A DNA stretch of 64,000 nucleotides from JAWKOK01 sp963765875 (GCA_963765875.1 CAVXYK010000008.1:124001-188000), one strand, 5' to 3'; shown: positions 33,842 to 43,544, counted from the first letter of the stretch. The notes: generated by a model not told the origin, from the letters alone. Made by a program: numbers and translations.

Positions 33842-34558
33842 TCAGCTCGTCTGGCTCAACTCGGCATAGCGACTGTGCAACGACGTACCGGTCAACTGCG
33901 TCGAGTCTTCCCGAAAGGCAATTGTACCATCGACCAGAAAACAGACAGAATCCCCCCAGGCCAACGCACGATCCAGGTTGTGGGTCGAGAGCAATATCGC
34001 CCGCTTGGCCGCGCCAAGCGAACGGATCAGATTGTGCAGCGTTTCAGCGCTGTCCTGATCGAGACCGGTGTCAGGCTCATCCAAGAGCAAAATCGGCGGA
34101 TCATGGAGGATGGCACGGGCAATGGCCATACGTTGCACCATTCCGCGGCTGTAGGTGCGCACCGGATCGCGCCGTCGCGCCCAAAGGTTGACATCGTTCA
34201 ACACCGTCTCGATGCGTGCCTCGGGTTGTTGGATATCATACATACGTGCGAAAAAGTTGAGGTTCTCGACGGCGCTGAGGTTGTCGTAGAGAAGCGGCTT
34301 GTGGCTAACCAGACCGATATATCGACGCAGTTCATGGCCTGCGTTTTCAGCCGAGGCGCCACCGAGCAGCACCTCGCCGCGGTCGGGCCTGGATAGACCG
34401 GCGACGATGCGCATAAGCGTGGTCTTTCCCGCGCCGTTCGAGCCGAGAAGCGCCATCACCTGGCCTTCGCCAATGTCCAAGTCGACGCCACGCAGCACAC
34501 GCTTGCGCCCATAGCGTTTGTAGACATTGCGGATAGCGATCAGCGATTCACCAGGCAT
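33842..34558 (-). CDS. ccmA: Heme exporter ATP-binding protein CcmA
   Basis: A 238-residue ABC ATPase. Walker A is GSNGAGKTTLMRI, the signature is TYSRGMVQRMAIARAI, Walker B is PILLLDEPDTGLD and the switch His is in ILLSTHNLDRA. It powers release of holo-CcmE from the CcmABCD complex. It lies six bases downstream of the di-heme cytochrome gene and directly ahead of ccmB, in one operon. Confidence 0.93.
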   Translation of the reverse strand: MPGESLIAIRNVYKRYGRKRVLRGVDLDIGEGQVMALLGSNGAGKTTLMRIVAGLSRPDRGEVLLGGASAENAGHELRRYIGLVSHKPLLYDNLSAVENLNFFARMYDIQQPEARIETVLNDVNLWARRRDPVRTYSRGMVQRMAIARAILHDPPILLLDEPDTGLDQDSAETLHNLIRSLGAAKRAILLSTHNLDRALAWGDSVCFLVDGTIAFREDSTQLTGTSLHSRYAELSQTS

Positions 34559-34564
34559 GGAAAG

Positions 34565-36427
34565 CTATGATCTCTCCTGACTGATCTGGCCGGCAACCGC
34601 CAGCAATTCACGTTTCAGATCAGCACGCTGTTTCGCCCAGTCATCCGTGTCGATCTCACCCCGTTCGTGCTGGTCGTCGAGCAAGGCAATCCGATTGACC
34701 AATACGTTCTTCTGGTCGGCCAGCGAACGTCCACTATCCTCTTCTGAACCGGATCGAACTGACCAGACAAAGACGCCGCCCAGAGCCACGGCCATCAGGC
34801 CACCAAGGGCCAGCGGGACGTACGGTTCCAGCGGATCGGCCGTCTGGGACGAGCCAACTTGCTCAGTGCCCGCGCCCTGTTGCGCCGGGGCGAATGTCCG
34901 TGGATCGACATCATCTGTTGAGAGCGCGCCGCTCAGCTCCACGGCGATGCCCTCACCCAGCGACAGATCGGCGCGGCTCCAGATGCGGTAGTCCATCTCT
35001 TGGATCGTCTCAACCTGATCGAACTCAAGCCCGTCAACGGCGACATCAAGGCCATCAAGATCCGCTACCAGCAGGTTGACCTCTCCCACAGGGTACACAT
35101 ATTCCTGGACCATGGCCCCTTCATCACCGTCCAGCGGTACTTGATAGCTGACGACAATCTGGCGCGTCTCCGCTCCCGGAATCAACGAGGCGGTGTCGTA
35201 GATTGTATTGCCGACCTGAAAGTAGTCAACACCCAGCACGCCGTCTCTGAACTCGATATCTGTGGCGTCGGACGGCACTTTGAACGCCACCGTGACCGGC
35301 ACATCAACCTCTGGAATCGTCTTGCCCGTGAACGAATTGTCCGAGTCATTCCCGAAGGTCATGATCTGGCCGACGTTCATTGCGCCCGGTGCAAAATCGA
35401 TAACCCAGTTGGTGCGTGCGATACGGACGCCGCTATCGTCATCGGAGGTGTCGTAGACCGCGATCTCAACCTGCTGCAGATTGCTCTCAGGGTCGATGCG
35501 AATGAAATCGCTGCCATAGCGTACATCGTTATACGCGGCCTCGACTGCGTAGACGACGCTCTCGCCGGTCGCGAGATCTTCGAACCGGAAGCCGCCATTT
35601 TCGTCGGTAATGGTTTCAAACGTGGCCACTTCAGTAAAGTTCATGAAGGCCCGCAATCGGACATCCACGCCGGCAACAGGGTCGCCCGATGACGACCCCA
35701 ACACGATGGTTCCGCCGATGACCCCTTCACCGGCTCGATACGGCGATTCCCACGGCGGCACAAAGGTAAAGGTGCGCATGTAGTCGATGACGCTGGTCCG
35801 TTCCTGGTCGCTGAGATCAGCCCCGATTTCGGGATGCGCATCGCGCCAGGTCTGGCTCATCGCGGCCGGCGAGATCAACATCATGCGTGCGCCGTCACTG
35901 AGATCGGGCAACTCCCCTTCCGCATCCGGACCATCGCCGGCGCCGGTGTCACCGTGACATGCCGCGCACTCCTGTGCATAGATCTCGCCGCCTGCAAGAA
36001 CCTCCGCCTGGTCGGTATGCAGCCCCCACGCGTAGTAGACCGTGTCCCAGATCTGGTCATCGGTCATCTGATTGCGCCAGGGCGGCATCATGTTCTGCAT
36101 GCGGCCGTACTTCGTGGTGTGAAAGAACTCGGCCGGGCTACGCGCCCAGACAACGGCCGGGTCGGCGAAGGCAGACGGCGGAGCGGAAAGATCCGGAGCC
36201 GTCGGGCCATCGCCTCCGCCCGTATCGCCGTGACAAGGCGCACAGTTCTCCATATAGAGTCCGCTACCGATGGCTGCGACAGGCACAGACACAGGCGGTG
36301 GGACAGTTTCAGGATCGTAGGGAGGCGGGGTGGGCTGGGCATAGACCGGGTTGCCTGCGCCAAAAAGTAGCGCAGCAACCATTACAACAAAGGCAAAGAG
36401 CGTTCGCCGGAACATTGGGCCATCCAT
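34565..36427 (-). CDS. Membrane-anchored c-type cytochrome with two heme sites
   Basis: A 620-residue exported protein: signal peptide (TLFAFVVMVAALLFG ... VYAQ), two cytochrome c domains with heme-binding CAPCH (about residue 61) and CAACH (about residue 153), each with a likely distal Met (MMPPWRNQMTDD in the first). A long beta region follows, beginning with a carboxypeptidase-regulatory-like repeat (PVAGVDVRLRAFMNF). A membrane helix near residue 545 (VPLALGGLMAVALGGVFVW) and a cytoplasmic coiled helix end the protein. It sits between ccmE and ccmA, so it is probably a main client of the maturation system, perhaps an electron-transfer protein at the cell surface. Confidence 0.88.
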   Translation of the reverse strand: MDGPMFRRTLFAFVVMVAALLFGAGNPVYAQPTPPPYDPETVPPPVSVPVAAIGSGLYMENCAPCHGDTGGGDGPTAPDLSAPPSAFADPAVVWARSPAEFFHTTKYGRMQNMMPPWRNQMTDDQIWDTVYYAWGLHTDQAEVLAGGEIYAQECAACHGDTGAGDGPDAEGELPDLSDGARMMLISPAAMSQTWRDAHPEIGADLSDQERTSVIDYMRTFTFVPPWESPYRAGEGVIGGTIVLGSSSGDPVAGVDVRLRAFMNFTEVATFETITDENGGFRFEDLATGESVVYAVEAAYNDVRYGSDFIRIDPESNLQQVEIAVYDTSDDDSGVRIARTNWVIDFAPGAMNVGQIMTFGNDSDNSFTGKTIPEVDVPVTVAFKVPSDATDIEFRDGVLGVDYFQVGNTIYDTASLIPGAETRQIVVSYQVPLDGDEGAMVQEYVYPVGEVNLLVADLDGLDVAVDGLEFDQVETIQEMDYRIWSRADLSLGEGIAVELSGALSTDDVDPRTFAPAQQGAGTEQVGSSQTADPLEPYVPLALGGLMAVALGGVFVWSVRSGSEEDSGRSLADQKNVLVNRIALLDDQHERGEIDTDDWAKQRADLKRELLAVAGQISQERS

Positions 36428-36594
36428 AATTACGAATTATTTCCTAGTTTCGTTCTCAAGACAAAACCGGTTGCCCAAATACGGCGCAACCGGTTCGATA
36501 AATGCATTTCCTCTACCGACCATGGAAAAAACAACGGTCGCAAAAGCAGCGGTAGTAGACTCGATAATATCGCAAAATCAGCGAAGACACCGAA

Positions 36595-37083
36595 TTACTT
36601 GGTTGACTCAACAAATATCTCTTCCGGCTCTTCTTCGTAGCGGCTCGGGCACTTCAGCAGCAATGTTTCCGCCTCAAACGTGCCATCGGGCAGTAGCTCG
36701 CCCTCGACGATTGCTGACGCCGCCCGCTGGAAATTGTCTGGCCGGGGACCATAGAAGACTATCGGCAACTGACCGCCGCCCTCATCCATGATGGAGAATT
36801 TGAGCGTCATCTCCCTGGGCACCCAATCTTCAGTGCCTTCGACGACGTTGCCGTTGACCCGGACGCGTTCTCCATAGATGCCTGGTGTCTGTTCCTGGAG
36901 TTCGTTGACAGTCATATAATAGGCGCCGGTCGTGGTCGTCGCCTGCAACATCTGAACGCCTAGAAATCCGACAAAGGCTAGCAATAACATGCCCCCGGCC
37001 ACAAAACGCCAATTGATGGCGCCCTTCTTTGTCTCACTCAAATAGGTTGGAATCGTGGGGGGGGTTTGCAGTTCTTGAGTCAT
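36595..37083 (-). CDS. ccmE: Heme chaperone CcmE, Cys-type (CxxxY)
   Basis: A 162-residue membrane-anchored heme chaperone: one N-terminal helix (VAGGMLLLAFVGFLGVQML) and an OB-fold with GERVRVNGNVVEGTED and KFSIMDEGG. The residue that binds heme covalently is normally His in HxxxY; here the stretch reads LLLKCPSRYE, so it is Cys followed by Tyr four residues on. This CxxxY form is known from some archaea and from Desulfovibrio. CcmE receives heme from CcmC and passes it to the CcmF/H lyase, genes for which are not in this window. Confidence 0.92.
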   Translation of the reverse strand: MTQELQTPPTIPTYLSETKKGAINWRFVAGGMLLLAFVGFLGVQMLQATTTTGAYYMTVNELQEQTPGIYGERVRVNGNVVEGTEDWVPREMTLKFSIMDEGGGQLPIVFYGPRPDNFQRAASAIVEGELLPDGTFEAETLLLKCPSRYEEEPEEIFVESTK

Positions 37084-37097
37084 AGGTTCCCTACGCT

Positions 37098-37487
37098 TTA
37101 CTGGTCTGGTTCGATCGGGTCGGCGGGATCGATGACTTCATCTGTCGACTCATCAATCTCACTCTCATCCCACTCGATCTCAGTGTTGAGAATCTCACTA
37201 GCCCGCTCTGCCAGAGGTGCAGGAACGAGTACATTAGTCTCAGCCAGGCCACCGCTCGTGAAGCCGTAAATGGAACCGACCGCTTCACCGCTCATGATGG
37301 CTGGTATGTTTTCGCTCTTCAAACGGCCAACAATGATCTGCGCTTCCATCAGATTGGCGGCTTCCCAAACGACGACGGGCTCCTGTTCCTGTGTTCCGCC
37401 TGTCGTCGTAGAGCCCGAAGTCGACGACTCATCGTCGGATTTCTTGCGGCCAAACCATCCGGATAGGCTGTTCGTGAATGTACTCAT
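37098..37487 (-). CDS. DUF2007-type small protein
   Basis: A 129-residue protein with a central fold of the DUF2007 kind (VWEAANLMEAQIIVGRLKSENIPAIMSGE, shown here in pieces: LMEAQIIVGRLKSENIPA and NVLVPAPLAERASEIL). The N-terminus is basic and the C-terminus strongly acidic. The family is described as putative signal-transducing, with no known activity. It lies 14 bases upstream of ccmE on the same strand, so it may be co-transcribed with the Ccm genes. Confidence 0.75.
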   Translation of the reverse strand: MSTFTNSLSGWFGRKKSDDESSTSGSTTTGGTQEQEPVVVWEAANLMEAQIIVGRLKSENIPAIMSGEAVGSIYGFTSGGLAETNVLVPAPLAERASEILNTEIEWDESEIDESTDEVIDPADPIEPDQ

Positions 37488-37535
37488 ATTTTCCTTGAAT
37501 TCTTGTCAAACACAAAATTCCGACTCGCGCTCGGA

Positions 37536-38216
37536 TCACTCCTGGTCGAACGCAACAGCGTTCTGACCAACGAACGGGTTGTGGACTTTCTCGGTTCCAA
37601 TATTGGTGGCTCCGCCATGGCCGGGATATATCACATATTCATCCGGCAAGCTTAGCAGCTGTTCCCGAATGCTGGTCAACAACGTCTGACCATCCGCACC
37701 GGGCAGGTCGAAGCGCCCGATGCTGCCCTGAAATAGCGTGTCTCCGGCGAAAACGATGCGACTCGGGTGATGAATGAAGACCACATGTCCGGGGGCATGA
37801 CCGGGGGTAAAGCGCACTTCAAGTTGTTGGTTGCCGACGTCGATGATCTGTCCATGGGTCAAGAATTGATCCGGATCATCGATGGGTTCAACTTCAGAGT
37901 CTAACCAGAGCAATGCACGCTCCGGCACTTCGTGCAAGGTCTCAAGATCGGCCTCATGCAAATAGAAGTGTGCACCTGTGGCCAGTTTGACATCATTGAC
38001 GGCCATCACATGATCGAGATGTGCGTGGGTATTCAGGATCTTATCTATGGTTAGGCCGGCCTGATCGACTAGACGTAAAATGGCCCCGGCATTGTCACCG
38101 GGGTCAATAACGACGCCAACGCCTGTTTCGGCACATCCAAAAACATAACAGTTTTCCTGCAACAGGCCGACAGTAATTCCTTTGAGGACAATTCCCGATT
38201 CGGGATTCGCTGACAT
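37536..38216 (-). CDS. Metallo-beta-lactamase-fold hydrolase (glyoxalase II-like)
   Basis: A 226-residue MBL-fold enzyme with all metal motifs: THAHLDH (about residues 62-68), the next His in PGHAPGHVVF, Asp in FAGDTLFQGSIGR and the last His in YPGHGGATNIG. Such proteins hydrolyse hydroxyacyl-glutathione or related thioesters, or act as persulfide dioxygenases; the short length without a C-terminal helical domain fits the general single-domain branch. It lies 25 bases downstream of the HxlR regulator. Confidence 0.9.
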   Translation of the reverse strand: MSANPESGIVLKGITVGLLQENCYVFGCAETGVGVVIDPGDNAGAILRLVDQAGLTIDKILNTHAHLDHVMAVNDVKLATGAHFYLHEADLETLHEVPERALLWLDSEVEPIDDPDQFLTHGQIIDVGNQQLEVRFTPGHAPGHVVFIHHPSRIVFAGDTLFQGSIGRFDLPGADGQTLLTSIREQLLSLPDEYVIYPGHGGATNIGTEKVHNPFVGQNAVAFDQE

Positions 38217-38241
38217 ATTGATCGGTTCCTTGTGAGCGATC

Positions 38242-38637
38242 CTAAGCCGGTTCGCGGATGAGTCTTACGATGGTCTCACCGGTCTGCCTATCGACCTGCT
38301 CGTCAATGCCGCAGAGCCATCGATAGCTCCACGTTTTGATGGCTGCAATGATCGGGGCAAGGGAATCGCCCTTGCCCGTGAGGCTGTATTCAACATGAGG
38401 CGGAACAGTGCTGCGTTGGATACGCGCGACAAGCCCCTCTTCTTCCAACATCTTGAGCCTGCTGCTCAACGTGCTCGGATTGACGCCGCCCAGGGCTTCC
38501 TGCAGTTCGCAGAAACGCATGGTGCCACCCTGCATCAAGTTGTTGACGATCTGTAGCGTCCACTTCTGCCCGATGATACGCGCCGCTAGTTCGACAGGGC
38601 ACTGTTCCTTGATGGCAGCTATTTCTGAATCCAGCAT
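38242..38637 (-). CDS. HxlR-family transcriptional regulator
   Basis: A 131-residue winged-helix regulator: CPVELAARIIGQKWTLQIV (start of the domain), FCELQEALGGVNPSTLSSRL (recognition helix) and RSTVPPHVEYSLTGKG (wing). The start at 38637 is preferred because gagg lies six bases ahead; an in-frame TTG at 38673 is less likely. HxlR proteins respond to aldehydes or redox stress, which fits the glyoxalase-like hydrolase directly downstream. Confidence 0.9.
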   Translation of the reverse strand: MLDSEIAAIKEQCPVELAARIIGQKWTLQIVNNLMQGGTMRFCELQEALGGVNPSTLSSRLKMLEEEGLVARIQRSTVPPHVEYSLTGKGDSLAPIIAAIKTWSYRWLCGIDEQVDRQTGETIVRLIREPA

Positions 38638-38744
38638 TCCATACCTCATGAAATCGATTTGGATCGACCCCAAAACTGATGTGAGCGATAGGTAATGCTA
38701 TATCAAACGTAGTGCCGTGTCAAGAAAGCCGAAAATGCCTTTTT

Positions 38745-41102
38745 CTACCGTGGTAAAGCCGCCAGTTGAACGGTCCTGCCATCAATCGATAGTGTCGGTC
38801 GACGAGCGCCGCCATCATAGGTAATTTCAGCGATCGTACGGACCAGTTCACCTGCGCGCCAGGAAGCAGTTGGATAGGCATCAGCCAGCGGAAAGCGGAC
38901 AACCTGGTCACCCAGTGTTATCTCAGCAGACAGGTCGTCGGGCCAATTGGCGGGCAGTGGATCGGGCGCCAGCCAGTAGAGAATCGATTCGACGGTGTCA
39001 CCGGGCGCCATCGGCGTCTCAGGTGCATGGGCATAGCCCCGGCGATGCAGATCATAGCCCACCAATGTGACCGGGCCCATCTGTTTGTCGATGCGATGCT
39101 GCATGGGCACGATTTCAGTCGGCACGGCTTCGCGTGCAGAAGCGATCTGAGTGTTGCCCAGCGCCATGGCATCTTCTCCGTTCATCGCCAGCCTCTCGCC
39201 CGTGGCTGCGTCGTAGACGGCCAGCAAGAGTCGATACGAACCAGGCGGCGTGCCAAAGGGGACCCAAAGCCCGTGGTTGTCCTCGACAAGATCACCCGTC
39301 TGCCAAGTCGATGTCGGTGACGAACCACCACTCGGTTCGCTGTCCCTCTGTGCGATCACCTGATCACGCGCGTTGAGCAGTTGCAGACTCACTTTGTAGT
39401 TGTCTAGGCCGTCTGCAAACGCTCGCCAACGCAGGCCGATAAGCAGTGTTTCGCCGGCAGTCAGAATTCCTTGATCGTTGGATAGACAAACAGCTTCAAC
39501 CGCGAAGAGCGCCCCATCCTGATTGCTAAAAATGGCCGGGTCATTCGGCGTATCGCATGACAGATCGTTTGCCATGCTGTATGTCACAAAGCGCATGTTG
39601 CCTTGCCAGCTCTCGATGCCCTTGAAGCTGTTGCGATCCAGCCAGGTTTCGACAATACGCTCAGGATCAGCCTCATTGGTCGCCCAGAAAAGGGCATAGA
39701 TTTCGTCTGCTGAAGCGGTTGCGTCGACCAATGCAGCAATGGTCGCATCCGGATCCGCGGGCCGCTGAGCAGGTAACGCCAAGCTTGCAATGCCCGGATC
39801 GTAGTAGCCCCAGACCTCCTGCTGGCCCGGTGCGTCGAGCAACACGATGTCGCTGTCCGGATCGGCTACCGCCGCAACATAGTGGGCGACACCGGCATAG
39901 TTGTCCCGTGCATTGGCATCGGCGTAGTAGGCCGGCAGGATCACCGCCGCGAAGAGAAATGCGCCCCCGGCCAGAACGATCTGTAGCGCCGTCCGAACGG
40001 ATCCGTTCTTCGCTTCGGTGATATGGGGCATTGCCGCCGCCAACAGGCACCAAGCAGGTGATGCGACTATCAGGAACTTGAGGAACGCATCACTGTAGAG
40101 ACCGAGAGCGAACATGAGGCCAATTGGGGCAAGCAGCCAGAGGAGCAGCGCGAAGATGGTCCGATACCCACGCAGCGCAATGATACCAGCGAGTGGAAGC
40201 AGTGCCGCAGCGATCAGCCAGATCCACCGCGGCCCGGCTAGATGGTCAAGCGGGCCAAGAAGCAAGGTCCGCAGCGTGAGCACGAGGCCATCGGCAGAGG
40301 AGACCGCCAGCCCGCCCTTAGGCCAATTGAGTATGCTATCGACAGCCGTCGGCAGCCAGGGCAGAAAGCTCAGCACGATCAATGCGTTTAGCACGACGAA
40401 CTGTATCAATGAGCGCCACTGAAATTCGCTCTTTCTCGAATCGAGAAACCAGACGACCAGATAGGCCAACCCGGCAGCAGCCAACACGATGGGAAAGCTG
40501 TAGTGGGTCCACAGGCCCGCAGCGCCAAACAGGATATAGGCCAGCGATGGTCCATCAAACCAGCTGCTGCGCACCCCCTGCAGGGCAGCCGCTCGCTGGC
40601 GGCGCTGAAGCGTCAACAAAGCCCAGAACAGCCCGGCGCTCTCCAGCGCCAACAGGGTATACATTCGCGCTTCCTGGCTATAATAGATTTGGAAGGGGTT
40701 CAGGGCAGCGATCCAGGCGGCCAGGAGCGCAAAATAAGGCAGCACTCCCTGCGCTACAGGGGAGCCAACCGAGGGCTTGGCGCTGATCGACTTGCCGATA
40801 GCGTAGACGACAAGCACGAGGAGCAGGCCGGCCACCGCCGACAGGCTACGTATGGCATAGGCGCTAATGCCGAAAACGGACGTCCAACCTCTCAGCAGCC
40901 AGTAATACCCCGGCGGATGGATGTCGGCGGCGGCATTGCGCGCAATCTCGGCGTAGCCGCGTTGGACTAGCGCCCAGGTGTTGCCTTCATCATGCCAGAG
41001 GCTGGAGCCATCCAGATGATAGAAGCGCACGAGCGCAGCCACAATCAAGATGAAGATCAATGGGATCGATTCGCGCTGGGAAAGACGTTTCATGGAGTCC
41101 AT
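38745..41102 (-). CDS. GT39-like membrane glycosyltransferase with C-terminal beta domain
   Basis: A 785-residue polytopic protein. The GT39/ArnT-like motifs are SSLWHDEGNTW, IHPPGYYWLLRG and YYSQEARMYTLLALES. About eleven membrane helices extend to residue 400. The remaining 330 residues are soluble and contain a beta-sandwich module (LLIGLRWRAFADGLDNYKVS; PPGSYRLLLAVYD) of the same type as the C-terminus of the protein at 50131. The enzyme probably works on the outer face with a polyprenyl-linked donor. It is followed on the same strand by the HxlR gene and preceded by the glycoside hydrolase gene. Confidence 0.85.
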   Translation of the reverse strand: MDSMKRLSQRESIPLIFILIVAALVRFYHLDGSSLWHDEGNTWALVQRGYAEIARNAAADIHPPGYYWLLRGWTSVFGISAYAIRSLSAVAGLLLVLVVYAIGKSISAKPSVGSPVAQGVLPYFALLAAWIAALNPFQIYYSQEARMYTLLALESAGLFWALLTLQRRQRAAALQGVRSSWFDGPSLAYILFGAAGLWTHYSFPIVLAAAGLAYLVVWFLDSRKSEFQWRSLIQFVVLNALIVLSFLPWLPTAVDSILNWPKGGLAVSSADGLVLTLRTLLLGPLDHLAGPRWIWLIAAALLPLAGIIALRGYRTIFALLLWLLAPIGLMFALGLYSDAFLKFLIVASPAWCLLAAAMPHITEAKNGSVRTALQIVLAGGAFLFAAVILPAYYADANARDNYAGVAHYVAAVADPDSDIVLLDAPGQQEVWGYYDPGIASLALPAQRPADPDATIAALVDATASADEIYALFWATNEADPERIVETWLDRNSFKGIESWQGNMRFVTYSMANDLSCDTPNDPAIFSNQDGALFAVEAVCLSNDQGILTAGETLLIGLRWRAFADGLDNYKVSLQLLNARDQVIAQRDSEPSGGSSPTSTWQTGDLVEDNHGLWVPFGTPPGSYRLLLAVYDAATGERLAMNGEDAMALGNTQIASAREAVPTEIVPMQHRIDKQMGPVTLVGYDLHRRGYAHAPETPMAPGDTVESILYWLAPDPLPANWPDDLSAEITLGDQVVRFPLADAYPTASWRAGELVRTIAEITYDGGARRPTLSIDGRTVQLAALPR

Positions 41103-41120
41103 CGGTCAGCCGGAGTCAAG

Positions 41121-42443
41121 CTAGTCGCCAAGCTCCGACGTATAGCGTTTCATAGATTCATAGACCGGCAGCGGCGTGAAGTCGGGCGCCAACAGACGGA
41201 AGTAGGCTTCGGGCTGCTGATTCTGCTCCCATGCATCTGTTGCTCGTTTCAAGTACCAGGTATTGGCGACGCCGGCCCATGGCCACTCCTCGACCAAACG
41301 TGTATAGGCCAGGGGGAGATAGCGCGCCTGCTGTTCCAGCGAAACCTGTCCGTACCGTTTGTCCGGGTTGTCGTCGGGGACCGCGTTCCAGTTCATCTCG
41401 CTGATCCAGATCGGCTTGTCGGCATCGCCGTTGCGCACCATCACATCGCGCACAAACTGGGGGCGCCCAAAGTTCATCACGCGTGGATGCATGCGATGAT
41501 CGGTCGGCCCGGACCAGAGCCCATACCCCTGCATGGCCATGATGTCGAAATAGGGAGCGGCGCCTGCATCGTACATGCGTTGCAGAAAGAGCAGATCATT
41601 GAAGTTACGTCCGGCATTGAGCGTGCCGTCGAGGTCTATGGTTGAGGCCAGCGCGCCGGCGATAATGATTGCATCCGGATCGGCGGCGCGTGCTGCGTCG
41701 GCCCCGGTCTTGAGCAGTTCGACATAGGCTTCGGGATCGATTGTGCGGTTGCCCCACTCCGGATAGATATTGGGTTCGTTCCAGAGCTGATAGTAGCGCA
41801 CACGACCGCGATAGCGGCTGACGATCGCATCGACAAAGTCGGCGTAATCCTGAAAGTCATCCGGCGGTGCATAGGTGCCGCCCTCATCGCCGCCGGCACG
41901 CGTCCAGGAGGGCGGATTGCTGATGCGCACGATCAATTCAAGATTATTTCGGTCGGCCAGTTCAACGATATGATCGTATTTCGCCCAGGCGGAACGATAG
42001 GGCTCGTGGCGGCGATCCTCAAAGTCGCCTTTGCCATGGATCTCAATGTCCTCCCACGGAAATTCCTGACGAAGCCATCGGTAGCCCGCGTCGGCGGCCA
42101 TAGTCACCACAAGCTCACGCTTGACCGGATCGGCCTCCTGCTCAAGGAAGACATTGACACCGAACGGGCTAGGGTCAGTTTCATGTCCGGCGCCGTGCTG
42201 AACAGGCACGTCCGCGGCCAGTTCCAAACGCGGCCGCAGCAGATCCGAGGCCAAATCGGTCACACCTTTGACCTGACCGCCAAACGCTTCCTCACCGGTG
42301 AGCGACCACATCCATGTTCGTGCCGGGGATGTTTGCAGCACAAAAAAAGTCAGCCCACCCAACAGGAGCAGGCTGACCCAAAGTACGATTGTCTCACGAA
42401 TTGCTTGTGCTAGAGTCTGTTTTTGATTCATGGCTCGTGCCAT
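41121..42443 (-). CDS. Membrane-anchored glycoside hydrolase, GH5/GH39-like (clan A)
   Basis: A 440-residue protein with an N-terminal membrane helix (IVLWVSLLLLGGLTFFVL) and a TIM-barrel hydrolase. The acid/base Glu is in YYQLWNEPNIYP and the nucleophile in PIWISEMNW; the barrel entry FGVNVFLEQ is typical. Clan GH-A enzymes of the GH5/GH39 kind cut beta-linked glycans (xylosides, mannans, exopolysaccharides). It lies between a GT39-like protein and an SH3 lipoprotein, so a role in processing a surface polysaccharide is likely. Family number cannot be fixed by eye. Confidence 0.85.
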   Translation of the reverse strand: MARAMNQKQTLAQAIRETIVLWVSLLLLGGLTFFVLQTSPARTWMWSLTGEEAFGGQVKGVTDLASDLLRPRLELAADVPVQHGAGHETDPSPFGVNVFLEQEADPVKRELVVTMAADAGYRWLRQEFPWEDIEIHGKGDFEDRRHEPYRSAWAKYDHIVELADRNNLELIVRISNPPSWTRAGGDEGGTYAPPDDFQDYADFVDAIVSRYRGRVRYYQLWNEPNIYPEWGNRTIDPEAYVELLKTGADAARAADPDAIIIAGALASTIDLDGTLNAGRNFNDLLFLQRMYDAGAAPYFDIMAMQGYGLWSGPTDHRMHPRVMNFGRPQFVRDVMVRNGDADKPIWISEMNWNAVPDDNPDKRYGQVSLEQQARYLPLAYTRLVEEWPWAGVANTWYLKRATDAWEQNQQPEAYFRLLAPDFTPLPVYESMKRYTSELGD

Positions 42444-42482
42444 GGGCGTATTGAAGCGATTTCCGAACGCTACTTCTGAGCG

Positions 42483-43544
42483 CTATTTCTGGACAAATGT
42501 GATCTCGGCACACTGCTCACTCTCGCCGATCGTTCGCGTCCACTTTTGTGATTGAGGCGTCAAGTCGCTGAATCCGCTCTGTTCCGTTTCGCCACCCTTG
42601 GGCATTACGCCGCTCGGCGGACAGCCCACCACAAAGATCTCAACCGATGTTCCCGGAGGCGCTGGGCCGCCAAAGGGCGAAAAACCCCAGTTGCCGTCGC
42701 CGACACCATCACATCCTGAACACTTGGTGTTGCGTGGGCCAAAGAAGCCGATGTGAACACAGACCGCGTTCTTGGGTGAATTATCGCGATTGCGAACATA
42801 CCCCTTGAAGTAGGTATTGCCTGCATTGGGATCACATTTCACAAAGTCGTCGACAAGCAGGAACGGGAAATTGTCGACCGGCTCTGGCGCAGGAGCGGGT
42901 GCTGCTGGCTCCGGCTGCGGTTCAGGCTCCGGTGCTGGAGGAGCCACAGGCGCAGGAACGGCGGTCGGCGGCGGGGCCGGAATATTCTGAGCAACCTGAA
43001 CGGATTCAACGCCGGTGCTCGTAACTAGCTCACTGAAGACCCAACCCACCTGACTATTATAATCTATCTGCCACCACGTTCCATCGTTGCTCTTGCCGGT
43101 CACAGGATAGCGTTCGCCCTGATTGGCGCCGCCGACGATGTTGTAGTTGGTACCGGGGCCGCCGCGCACATTCATGGCGCTGTTGATCAGCACCTCGGCG
43201 GGTACTGCCGGTGGTTCTTCGACGACAACTACCTCAACCTCTTCCTCGCCGGCCGGCTCATCGACCGGCACCGGCTGCGACGCATCATCGCCTACTACGG
43301 CCTCGCCTTCCGGCCTCGCAGGATCCTCTACGACAATGGGAACGGCCTGAGCTGTGGCCACAGTCGCAGGATCAACGGGCACTGCGTTCTCTTCCACTGC
43401 CGGCGTAAAGGTAGGCTGGGTTGTGCGGGTCGGTTCAGGCGGCAGCGCTTCCGGGCCACACGCGGCCAGAACCAAGATCGCCGCTAAAATAACCGCAGGC
43501 AGTACAAGTATCTGCGCTGCGTTTCTCTTCACTGGTTGCATCAA
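42483..43544 (-). CDS. Lipoprotein with bacterial SH3 domain and Pro-rich linker
   Basis: A 353-residue lipoprotein (lipobox LAAC). A low-complexity Glu/Pro/Val region leads to an SH3b domain (NSAMNVRGGPGTNYNIVGG, then WWQIDYNSQVGWVFSELV), which usually binds cell-wall peptides or glycans. A long Pro/Ala/Glu linker (about residues 195-235) is followed by a C-terminal domain with six cysteines (KCDPNAGNTYFKGYV; CSGCDGVGDGNWG). The role is probably structural at the cell envelope. Same strand as the glycoside hydrolase. Confidence 0.85.
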   Translation of the reverse strand: MMQPVKRNAAQILVLPAVILAAILVLAACGPEALPPEPTRTTQPTFTPAVEENAVPVDPATVATAQAVPIVVEDPARPEGEAVVGDDASQPVPVDEPAGEEEVEVVVVEEPPAVPAEVLINSAMNVRGGPGTNYNIVGGANQGERYPVTGKSNDGTWWQIDYNSQVGWVFSELVTSTGVESVQVAQNIPAPPPTAVPAPVAPPAPEPEPQPEPAAPAPAPEPVDNFPFLLVDDFVKCDPNAGNTYFKGYVRNRDNSPKNAVCVHIGFFGPRNTKCSGCDGVGDGNWGFSPFGGPAPPGTSVEIFVVGCPPSGVMPKGGETEQSGFSDLTPQSQKWTRTIGESEQCAEITFVQK

